In this document: piece by piece, positions 53,801 to 60,128 of the stretch
Position numbering within the stretch: the first letter of the stretch is position 1
Layout: each line of letters begins with the position of its first letter
Origin: CAYULW01 sp964445815
GTDB taxonomy: Bacteria > Bacteroidota > Bacteroidia > Flavobacteriales_E > Vicingaceae
DNA: 64,000 nt
Reading direction: 5' to 3'
Assembly: GCA_964445815.1 (NCBI GenBank)
Contig: CAYULW010000001.1
Span: 434,001-498,000 of the forward strand
Translations under genes and position numbers: made by a program
Notes under the pieces: generated by a model
What the model was told of the DNA's origin: nothing
The model's database searches: none
The model's input: only the letters and a program-made list of their open reading frames with translations

Positions 53801-54196
53801 GTTAAAGTCAGGTTGTATCGATTTCTGAATATTTGCTAAATAATTGATTTCATTTGCAGTTCTATTGAGAGGATCATGTACAGATATGCCTGTAGGTTGT
53901 AAATCCCCATTTATTTTTTGAGCATATTCATAATTACCATTAACAGGGATGATTGTATAACCATCAATGGTCTCAGTCCATGAATTGTTCATATTTCCCT
54001 TTCCAACTATGGTAATACTTTGCCCGTTGGCCTGAGTAATTTGCAAAGGTTCAGGTGCAGCCGGACAGTTAGAAGGGGCTTGAATTTCTTTTTTTAGATT
54101 CGCATAATGAGATTCGTATTCTTGATTAAAAGAGTTGAACCAAGCGATACTTAAGATAGAAAATCCAAGGAGGATCAATGTCGAAATATATTTCAT
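47804..54196 (-). CDS. Giant secreted M6-family metalloprotease with five CUB and ten BACON domains and a T9SS signal
   Basis: A 2130-residue secreted protein. In order: signal peptide (MKYISTLILLGFSILSIAWF), propeptide, an M6 (immune inhibitor A-like) metalloprotease with zinc motif HEFGH at 332-336 followed by NLGLPD, five CUB domains of about 114 residues (about 546-1120; each begins CSG-type, with DGS..NY, C.WLIQP, YDG, GW.A.Y), ten BACON domains of about 90 residues (about 1125-2040; each with a W..S...W pair and DTV.V.Q), and a type A T9SS domain (about 2050-2130, VDLYPNPNNGQF). The start at 54196 is chosen because the residues upstream are not part of a signal peptide. CUB and BACON parts probably bind glycan or host/prey surface. 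Monocistronic. Confidence 0.9.
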   Translation of the reverse strand: MKYISTLILLGFSILSIAWFNSFNQEYESHYANLKKEIQAPSNCPAAPEPLQITQANGQSITIVGKGNMNNSWTETIDGYTIIPVNGNYEYAQKINGDLQPTGISVHDPLNRTANEINYLANIQKSIQPDFNPLKNSILDQVNSHLSNKTYPTSGNLRILAILIDYPDLQSTYNKSNFDSLLYGANYRSGDGSFKTFYETASNGSVTINVDVMGWYRAANGYLYYGRDSGYSRAADLAREAVVAADVAGANFANYDNDNDGDVDGILVVHAGPGAEQGSRTQYIWSHRWVLAGANQGAISLDGKFINDYMMNPETRIAGANQNMVGIGVFCHEFGHNLGLPDLYDTDASNGDSEGIGNWCLMAGGGWMGGEHRPVNFSAWCRVENGWDTPRVLTIGSSSADSLDVASTSNNEIIRVNTPISNEYFLLENRQKTGLDLELPGTGLAIWHINTTKTNTSGNSVNADENLKGVDLEEADGNNDLDNEVNRGDNGDLFPGSTNNTTFDDNSNPNARNYNLAATSLQIRNISENSGKIFFDFGPQPSSANCSGGTTTLTGTTGSFSDGSGASNYANNLSCSWLIQPTGVSTITLRFTSLATEINNDVIRIYDGINNSAPLLGSYSGTNNLNTITSTGGVMFVEFITNGSITDAGWDAVYTTSISGPGCSGSTTLTATNGSFSDGSGVNNYDNNQFCSWLIQPPSGTITLNFTAFSTEAGADRVLIFDGTDNTAPQIANYSGTSIPASVTSTSNALYLEFRTNGSVVDQGWDATYTTSSSITCSGTVNLTASSGTVSDGSGTSNYDPNLNCEWLIQPPGNPATITFTMNNLNLANFGDRVEVYDGTNSSGTLLMTYLGNNTRFPITAYSGAMFIRFMTDNTNQAQGWDGTYTSSATFCSPTTTYTANTGAITDGSPVGQNYANNTDCEWLIQPAATNVIIDLSFTRFSTQSGNDTVSIYDGSSTNDPKLGTFSGGSLPGILTSSGGSMLITFESDNSITDNGWRAVYTTRPRPACSGRTTFTAASGTFDDGSAVSANYVSNSNCEWLIQPPGAFTIDLNFNRFDTETNFDFVSVYDGTSTAGTLLGTFSGNSIPSQVTATSGSMLVVFTSDNFIQETGWEASYNSSNTAILDAIEDTVYINAASGSQTSFTLNSNTSWSTSDNAIWLISSPFNGNLNATVNLLALQPNIGPPRSAEVYISSTRTTIKDTVIVIQRGSGNYLDVTPDTLYFAAQPSSAQQISISSSVAWTITPSSTWITVNPLSGSTNGNPNVSPSINSSINDRLGFIVISGTGGVSNDTVYIKQTGTPPPPPSLSVSPQSITLSNSAGSSDIFTVNSTVQWQTSSGASWLQVTNPTNTFDTNTVMISTGSANMSPTPRMTYVAVQDIGGTLFDTVFVTQLGNTLSIVTNPDTVMLAATLGSSASGNIVANTNWTIAKGANWFDATPISGTGNDNLTFTANSDNNTGAQRVSFVSYEDAANNLFDTVVVIQNALPTASFLNANPRFITLSNLIGSTGIITVNSNVTWQVSSSVNWLNFSFNGPPVDTGGITIISNSANGSLAPRNGYIAIQDLGGTVFDTVFVTQLGVSPVIDVSPDTIRLAATNGSTANANAVSNSNWSSVDGASWLQSSPNSGTAGNTNITVTAQSANTSGSEKISFVAFTTLIGRDTLVVIQDFMTSGMLTTNPDTVYLNSTSNSTGSYNVIAGSNVNWSATAVDNWISLTNNNGTGNGTVIITANSANPSPNNRITYAITSGASLPIPDTVVVIQRGFSPSITISPSSLSLGSTSGSSGILNVNSNITWTVSNPVTWLNVTPNSGTNNGTVNVTANSDNLTGAARTATLDFSGSGGLSELVTVTQVDGSTPNFSLSEDTLWVNNPQGSTGTFFVQSNIQGWSLSETTSWILVNPTSGNNTETITVLAATRNNFGNPRYAEIIGSAPGFPDDTLIVAQRETTPLFQVAPSIIVLGSDSLDEAHFNISSNLIAWTITENSAWMTTSTTMGQFTQRITVTAIDSNNTGNVRSDSIIVSSPPLVPQIVRVIQDTAQVIGITENSEFLTVDLYPNPNNGQFIIEGIEMNKNLQIRVFDIIGKTIEYSVSNLSHQKAQFNLGDVPEGIYFVEIAIGDKRISRKISVINN

Positions 54197-54264
54197 TGTA
54201 TACGTTTTGACGTCAGCTTTAAGACGCATAAAGATACACAATGGTTTGTTTTTAGAAGCGAATC

Positions 54265-55077
54265 CTATTTTTGGTTCTCAGGGCGCAAGGTGTTTTTGAT
54301 TTCTCGAATCTCTTTTTGCATATTTAGTAAAGAACTGCTTAGCTTATCTCTGCTTAAATTAGGCTCGGGAATTTCATTACTGATATAATTAACGAACTTC
54401 CAAACTTCAAGTACTTCATTGATATTAACCTCATAAGGTTCATAGATCGGATTGGTTGAGCATAAGAGTAAAGTCTGGTTTTTTTCGAATTGCTTATAAA
54501 CCACCTTGAAAACCACTCCGTCATTTTCAGTCACAATGATGTATGGATATCCATTTTTTATTGTATGCCAGTTCTGAAGAAACTCTCCGGTCACCCACGA
54601 TTGATCAGAAACAGGAGGCATAGAGTCCCCGTTAATTTGGAAAGTCCGGAATTTTTTATTCCGATCCAAAAAAGGAAGATTAAAAGTGGGTAAGACTTTT
54701 ATAAAATCTGGATCTCCATATCCGGCTGTATATCCTGCCTTTGCTTTTACAGGCACCAATTCAATGTTTTCTTCATTCTCAGAATCAACAGTTGTAGCCA
54801 GTACTCTTAACTTTCCACCGGTAATGTCAATGTCAATGCCTTGCTCTAGTTGACTGAGATAAATCTCCGAAACTTGCTTCAAATTCAGTTTTAATAACTT
54901 GTCGATTGAAATTCTGAAAAATTCTGAAAAGCGCAATAGAGTCTCAAAGTTAGGTTCTGAGTTTCCGAGTTCATAACCACTTAAAGAACTGCGTTTAATT
55001 TTGAGTTCTCGAGATAAATCTTCTTGAGAAATTCTTTTTCGTTTACGTAACAATTGAATATTTGATCCGAAATGCAT
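54265..55077 (-). CDS. LexA-like XRE/S24 transcriptional repressor
   Basis: A 270-residue protein: XRE helix-turn-helix (about 5-60, RKRKRISQEDLSREL), linker with a LexA-like Ala-Gly scissile site (A114-G115 in VKAKAGYTAGYGDP), and an S24 peptidase domain with nucleophile S152 in INGDSMPP and general base K191 in GVVFKVVYK. All elements for RecA-stimulated self-cleavage are there. The start MHFGSNIQ is preferred to an ATG 18 bases upstream. It is not next to dinB here (7 kb away) but shares an upstream motif with it. Similar non-canonical LexA proteins are known regulators of SOS genes in Bacteroidota. Prophage repressor is the alternative, but no phage genes are nearby. Confidence 0.85.
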   Translation of the reverse strand: MHFGSNIQLLRKRKRISQEDLSRELKIKRSSLSGYELGNSEPNFETLLRFSEFFRISIDKLLKLNLKQVSEIYLSQLEQGIDIDITGGKLRVLATTVDSENEENIELVPVKAKAGYTAGYGDPDFIKVLPTFNLPFLDRNKKFRTFQINGDSMPPVSDQSWVTGEFLQNWHTIKNGYPYIIVTENDGVVFKVVYKQFEKNQTLLLCSTNPIYEPYEVNINEVLEVWKFVNYISNEIPEPNLSRDKLSSSLLNMQKEIREIKNTLRPENQK

Positions 55078-55088
55078 TGACGATAATT

Positions 55089-55107
55089 TTGGCAAAAATT
55101 AGACAAA
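55089..55107. promoter_or_regulatory. Candidate operator of the XRE/S24 repressor (copy 1)
   Basis: TTGGCAAA-AATTA-GACAAA on the plus strand: a direct repeat GRCAAA with 11-bp spacing. It lies 12 bases before the repressor start codon and overlaps a minus-strand TATATTTG -7 box (55104-55111), so binding would block its own promoter. The same pattern with the same spacing is at 62140-62158. Confidence 0.6.
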
Positions 55108-55151
55108 TATAATAGCAAAAAATAATTTATAATCCAACCTAAGGATAAAAT

Positions 55152-57341
55152 TTATCCAATTTCTCCTAAAGAAACCTCCTGAGCTGCGAGAGCAAGAATT
55201 GTGGTAGGCAGCTCTTTAATTCGCTTTTGAACCGATGAAAAGTAATCTGTGTAATTTTTGTTGGGTTTGGCTAAACCCATAAAAATTAGATCAGAATCCT
55301 GCGAATTTTCATGTAAGATTTCATCAAAGGGCCTTTGGTTAGCAATAATAATATCGGCTTTGGCATCTATTCTGATTTCATGTAAGATATGTTGAATGTT
55401 CCCTTCGGCATTTGATTTAGCAGCTTCATCTTGAATAACCATTTTGATATGGATCTGGGCTTGTCGCCATTCAATGCTGGTGTTGATCAGATGAGCAAGT
55501 ATAATCATTAGGCTGCCATTGCCTTTTAACCCACCCCACCAAACATCAATTCTTCTTTTTGCTCCAAAAGTTTCTTCTCCTTTTCCCTTATGAACTATAA
55601 GAACATTTTTGTTCAATTCATAAAAGCGATTAATCATGTAGCAATAATCATTTTCAGAACCTGGAGTTTCGCTTTCACCTACAATTACAGTATTGGGTTG
55701 CAAAACACCTAAGCCATAAGATTCGGCTAAATTGGTTACACCGATAAATGGATTTTTAGCGGCAATCACCTTCACAAGTCCTTCAATACCTTGTTTAAGT
55801 AAAAAGGTTTGAACATTATTTTTCATTCTGAATATCTGATCACTGCTCATTGTGTTTTCAGGAATAACACTTGCAACACTCAGAATGCCTCGTTTGTGAG
55901 TAAATATGTCTGCTAACTCAATTAAATGCCACCTTCGCTTTGGTGCACCTACTAAAACCAAAGGGTTTGGTCTCCAATTTTTTGGATCATGGTCTTCGGT
56001 GATCTTCATGAGGCTTGATTTAATAATTGCCATCCTTATTCCTCGACCAATATTTCCGAAAGTCGATTGAAGGTTTCGCCCTTTTAACCAAAGGTAGATG
56101 AGTGTAATGAAAGCCAAGGCCATAATGGTTGCACCTGAATTAATGAGAAACATAACCCATAAGCAGGATAAAGCCCCTAGTAAAGAAAAAAACCAATGCA
56201 CTTTAAATTTTGGCCTGAATGATGGACTTTTTAAAAAGAGCTCAGTTCCGGCGGCTATATTTAAAACACTATAAGTCGTCAAAAAGAACATGGTTAGAAT
56301 TGGAGCGATAAAGTTTAAGTCTCCTAGCCAAACAGCCAATAAAACAATAACAAGAGTAAGTAGGGTGCCTAATCTGGGGGAATCATCTTTCGGAGCTCCT
56401 TTTCCGGTCCATTTGAGAACAGGAGGTAGAATATTATCGCGAGCTAAAGCTTGAAGTATTCTGGGTGCACCTAATATACTGCCCAAGGCACTTGAGAGGG
56501 TAGCTCCCCAAACCCCAATAATAATAGCATCTCCCCAAAAAGAGATTTTACGCATGATCATAGGATCTCCAATTAGTGTAGGGACATCAACACGACTATT
56601 CAAAATAATAGGAAGTACCATATAGATAAGATATCCTACACCTACGGCTAAAAACGTACCTTTTGGAATAGATCGACTTGGGGATTTTAAGTCTCCAGAC
56701 ATGTTTACACCGGCCATAATGCCCGTCACAGCAGGGAAGAAAACAGCGAAGACCGTCCAAAAGCCACTTGTTTCTGTTGCGGTTAGTTCTTTTTTCACCT
56801 CATAATCATCTAAAGGGCTTCCAAAGGCAAGAGACAGTAAAGAAAGTCCAATGCCTATCATGATAACATATTGAGCTCTTATGGCTGTTTTGGCTGAGGT
56901 TAGAGCCAAAATCGCAACGCCTATACTTGTTAAAATACCTACCATCTTTTCGCTTACTTGCGGAAAGACTTCGGCTACACTTTCTGCAAAACCAACTGTG
57001 TAAAGCGCAATAGAAAGTGCTTGTGCAAAATAGAGGGAAATACCAATTGCTCCACCGGATTCGATACCTAGCGATCGACTGATCATATAATAAGCACCTC
57101 CCGTTTTGACTTTTTGATCAGTGGCAATCGAAGCAATAGAAAGACTTGTCAGGAATGTGATGCTGGTAGAGAGTGTCACGATGAGCAGAGTGCCTGCTAA
57201 ACCCACATTCCCAAGGACCCAGCCAAATCGCAGGTACATAATCACACCCAAAATAGTAAGGATAGAGGGCGTGAATACACCACCAAAAGTGCCTAGTCCA
57301 CTTTGCTTATTTAACTTCTTATCGGTTATGAGGTTTTTCAC
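55152..57341 (-). CDS. SLC12-like cation-chloride cotransporter / amino acid permease
   Basis: A 729-residue membrane protein. Residues about 15-425 hold roughly 12 helices of the APC superfamily with the SLC12 opening LGTFGGVFTPSILTILGVIMYLRFGWVLGN and the IMAGVNMSGDLKSPSRSIPKGT segment. Residues about 450-729 form a soluble C-terminal region with two USP-like parts (NPLVLVGAPKRRWHLIELA, DLIFMGLAKPN), as in Na-K-Cl cotransporter relatives. It probably moves cations with chloride, or amino acids; the ion is not deducible. Monocistronic, upstream of the XRE gene on the same strand with a 75-base gap. Confidence 0.85.
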   Translation of the reverse strand: MKNLITDKKLNKQSGLGTFGGVFTPSILTILGVIMYLRFGWVLGNVGLAGTLLIVTLSTSITFLTSLSIASIATDQKVKTGGAYYMISRSLGIESGGAIGISLYFAQALSIALYTVGFAESVAEVFPQVSEKMVGILTSIGVAILALTSAKTAIRAQYVIMIGIGLSLLSLAFGSPLDDYEVKKELTATETSGFWTVFAVFFPAVTGIMAGVNMSGDLKSPSRSIPKGTFLAVGVGYLIYMVLPIILNSRVDVPTLIGDPMIMRKISFWGDAIIIGVWGATLSSALGSILGAPRILQALARDNILPPVLKWTGKGAPKDDSPRLGTLLTLVIVLLAVWLGDLNFIAPILTMFFLTTYSVLNIAAGTELFLKSPSFRPKFKVHWFFSLLGALSCLWVMFLINSGATIMALAFITLIYLWLKGRNLQSTFGNIGRGIRMAIIKSSLMKITEDHDPKNWRPNPLVLVGAPKRRWHLIELADIFTHKRGILSVASVIPENTMSSDQIFRMKNNVQTFLLKQGIEGLVKVIAAKNPFIGVTNLAESYGLGVLQPNTVIVGESETPGSENDYCYMINRFYELNKNVLIVHKGKGEETFGAKRRIDVWWGGLKGNGSLMIILAHLINTSIEWRQAQIHIKMVIQDEAAKSNAEGNIQHILHEIRIDAKADIIIANQRPFDEILHENSQDSDLIFMGLAKPNKNYTDYFSSVQKRIKELPTTILALAAQEVSLGEIG

Positions 57342-57403
57342 AAGTCAAAATCAAAGAAAAGTAAATATTTGATTTTCTACTTATTATTTTAGTACAAATA
57401 TTT

Positions 57404-57979
57404 ATGATTAGACTTTTAAAACTATTATTTATACTTAGCTGTCTCTTTGCTACTAAGGAGCTTCATGCCCAGAATAAGCGATTTGGAATAGAGCTGTCCT
57501 ATTTTCAAATCTACGAGTTGAGTTTACAGCCGCTTGAAGGCTCTGAGGTGCTTGATCTGGGATTCAATTTTAATGCAAGTAAATCCGGTCAGTTGGGATT
57601 TTCATTGTCTGCTAACGCAGCTTATTTATCCGGTAAGGGTAAAGATGGTTTATTAAATGAAACTTATATTGTACAGCCCAGATGTAATGTATTCTATAAA
57701 AAAGAAGAGAATTCAAAGTTGCTTCCTTCATTTGGTCTTGGTTATGCTGTAGTTCGAGTCATTAGTGAATACCGAATTCAAGCAGTTCCTGATTTGAGTT
57801 TGTATACAATTGAACATTCAGGTGCTTTAAATTTAAACTTCTCATTGCGATACACTCTTTCAGAGTCTTTTTATACGATTTTGGGATATGATCTTTTGTT
57901 AGTCATTAACAAGGGAAATACTGTCATGAAGCATGGAAATAACTCAATATTAAAATTGGGTTTGGGTCTCACATTATGA
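57404..57979 (+). CDS. Exported protein, probable small outer-membrane beta-barrel
   Basis: A 191-residue protein with a signal peptide (1-22, ending LHAQ) and alternating beta strands (FNFNASKSGQLGFSLSANAAYLSG, NLNFSLRYTLSESFYTILGYDLLLV, ILKLGLGLTL) typical of an 8-strand OmpW/OmpA-like barrel. No specific family recognised. It diverges from the SLC12-like transporter gene and overlaps the convergent helicase gene by 11 bases. Confidence 0.7.
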   Translation: MIRLLKLLFILSCLFATKELHAQNKRFGIELSYFQIYELSLQPLEGSEVLDLGFNFNASKSGQLGFSLSANAAYLSGKGKDGLLNETYIVQPRCNVFYKKEENSKLLPSFGLGYAVVRVISEYRIQAVPDLSLYTIEHSGALNLNFSLRYTLSESFYTILGYDLLLVINKGNTVMKHGNNSILKLGLGLTL

Positions 57980-59651
57980 AGGCAAGAGATAGTTTAATAT
58001 CTTGATAATTGACCTTGCCATTTAGTTCTTCGTAGATTGCCTTTAGGCTCACCCCCTCCGAACTTTTATTTTTTAGATAAGCAGCTTCTACCTTGTTTAC
58101 AATTGTAGATTTTGGTTTGTAATAACTTAAATTGGCTTCGGGATAATCTTTTTTGATTTTTATAAAATGATTGCAAATGGTTCCAACTGTCATGCCTCTC
58201 TCTGTGGCAATGTCAGATAAGGGTAAATTTTGACTTAAAAGCTGGTACGTGAGTTCATAGGTATTGCTTTTTTCTGTGGAGGTTTTCTCTTTAAGTCGAG
58301 CTTTGTGTTTCTTTAATTGTTTAAAGTCTGTGATTCCTCCGCACTTTTTGATGAAAGGAAGTGCCTCTTTTTCTAAATCAGTCATCTGTAAAGTTGCATC
58401 TGTTTCGTTGGATAAGGTTTGAAAACGTTGATCGGCTTTAAAAGCTAGTGAATCAATTTTAAGGGCTTTTTCATTAAAGCCGATGAGACGAAGATTTTTA
58501 AGAGACTTTAGTCGGGAGAGAGCAACATAACCTTGCCCCGTTTCAAAGGTTTTGCTTAAATCCACTTCAGCAGCTTCTAATGTCATGCCCTGACTTTTAT
58601 GCACTGTAATGGCCCATGCAAGTCGTAGAGGAATTTGTTCAAAACTGGCGAGTGTGCTTCCCTTATCATCTATGATTGGCCACCTTTCAGGCTCAGCAAT
58701 CACAATGTCTCCATTGGTCAATTGCACAAATGGAAAGCCTTCCTCTTCATCAAAATCAACCACTTCTCCCAAAGAACCATTGACATACCCCTTCTCATTA
58801 TTGTTTTTTACAAACATAACTTTTGCACCAATCTTTAAACTAAGTTCACTTGGAGCAAGCACGGAATTTTTCAAGGTCTCAATGAGTTTTTCATTGCCTT
58901 TTGTTTGAGCGCTGCTTTCTTGACTTTTACCTGGCAACCTGTTGAGAAACTTTCGATTGACTTCATCGACATCGATATTATGAGTGTATAATTGTGTCGG
59001 TTCAGAATTATAAGGTAAGGCATTACTTTTACAATCTTGGAGTTTCAATAGTGCATCCTCACCAATAAAACCTTGTCTGATTTGGTTGAGAATCAAGTTT
59101 AATTCATTATCCTCTTGACGAAATTGTTCCGTTAAATAACAGACTTTTAAATCGGCCTGAACCCATGAGGGCGCCATGAATGCAAACTTGTCTTTGCTTT
59201 TTTCTCCTGATTTCCCAATCGGGGGCAATTGAAAAAAATCACCTGATAGTATTACTTGGATTCCACCAAAAGGCAATTCATTTTCTTTAAAGTAGCGCAA
59301 TACAAGGTCTACCAATTGCAGCTGATTTTGATGTAGCATTGAAACTTCATCAATAATAAGAACAGCTGCTTTTTCTAAATGATTTTTTAGATACTTCTTT
59401 GTTTTTAGTTCCTTTAATTGACGACTGGTTAGAGTTTCTTTAATGCCAATCCCAGCCCATGAGTGAATGGTCATGCCATTCATATGCGTTGCGGCAATAC
59501 CTGTTGAAGCCGTTACGGCTACTCTTACCTTATGTTCTTTGAGGTATTGAATGTATTGATTTAAAACGTGAGTTTTACCTGTTCCTGCTGACCCGGTTAG
59601 AAAAACATTTCTGCCTGACTTTAATATGGCAAGAGCTTTACTTTGCTTCAT
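57969..59651 (-). CDS. Pif1-family 5'-3' DNA helicase with C-terminal helix-turn-helix domain
   Basis: A 560-residue superfamily 1B helicase. Walker A GSAGTGKTH (20-28), motif Ia ASTGIAATHMNGMTIHSWAGIG, motif II LIIDEVSML, motif III LSGDFFQLPPIG, and motif VI AITVHKSQGMTLEAAEVDL. Residues from about 420 add an HRDC/RQC-like HTH module (SQNLPLSDIATERGMTVGTICNHFIKIKK). Distinct from the RecD2-like helicase at 33361. It overlaps the upstream 79-codon gene by 4 bases, so the two are cotranscribed. Confidence 0.9.
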   Translation of the reverse strand: MKQSKALAILKSGRNVFLTGSAGTGKTHVLNQYIQYLKEHKVRVAVTASTGIAATHMNGMTIHSWAGIGIKETLTSRQLKELKTKKYLKNHLEKAAVLIIDEVSMLHQNQLQLVDLVLRYFKENELPFGGIQVILSGDFFQLPPIGKSGEKSKDKFAFMAPSWVQADLKVCYLTEQFRQEDNELNLILNQIRQGFIGEDALLKLQDCKSNALPYNSEPTQLYTHNIDVDEVNRKFLNRLPGKSQESSAQTKGNEKLIETLKNSVLAPSELSLKIGAKVMFVKNNNEKGYVNGSLGEVVDFDEEEGFPFVQLTNGDIVIAEPERWPIIDDKGSTLASFEQIPLRLAWAITVHKSQGMTLEAAEVDLSKTFETGQGYVALSRLKSLKNLRLIGFNEKALKIDSLAFKADQRFQTLSNETDATLQMTDLEKEALPFIKKCGGITDFKQLKKHKARLKEKTSTEKSNTYELTYQLLSQNLPLSDIATERGMTVGTICNHFIKIKKDYPEANLSYYKPKSTIVNKVEAAYLKNKSSEGVSLKAIYEELNGKVNYQDIKLSLAFIM

Positions 59652-59887
59652 GTTTGTTCAATTTGCGCTCTTTTAGGTTTTAGGTGATCTCTTAAATCGA
59701 ACATGTCGCTTTCATCGCAGATATAATAGGCTATGCTTTGGGAATCGTTCAAAATATCAGCACTTATGCCATAATTATTGACTTTGTTTTTTTCAGAATA
59801 TTCTTTTAAGTGAACAGCGTGATGCTTAGCAATTTCGTGGTGATCAGATCCAAAAAAATCCCAGATCAATTTTATCTTTCGATTCAT
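59648..59887 (-). CDS. Small conserved-looking protein upstream of the Pif1-like helicase
   Basis: A 79-residue cytoplasmic protein (IKLIWDFFGSDHHEIAKHHAVHLKE, ...SIAYYICDESDMFDLRDHLKPKR). Histidine-rich N-terminal half; no domain recognised. Coupled to the helicase gene by an ATGA overlap, which suggests a partner or modulator. The gap 59888-60128 upstream is AT-rich with no gene. Confidence 0.65.
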   Translation of the reverse strand: MNRKIKLIWDFFGSDHHEIAKHHAVHLKEYSEKNKVNNYGISADILNDSQSIAYYICDESDMFDLRDHLKPKRAQIEQT

Positions 59888-60128
59888 GTCGCCAAATTAG
59901 AAATTCTATTGCAGGCCTTAAGGGTTCTGTTAGAAAAGATATTTGTTTTTTGACCTAAAATAACTACCTTAGAAGAGTTGTTATTTTAAATTGCCTATGC
60001 GATAAAACTATTCTCTTTAAAAGGTATTTGTTTTGCAAGTGCTTCAAATAATCAAGTCAATAATAAATTTAGATACACTGTTCTTCATGCTTTTTTGAAG
60101 TGACTCATGTGTTTTTTGAATAATAGAT

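Noticed and set aside
55143..55157. GGATAAA-A-TTTATCC inverted repeat at the end of the SLC12-like gene
   Set aside because: Overlaps the stop codon, is weak and AT-rich and lacks a T-tract; not enough support for a terminator or operator.
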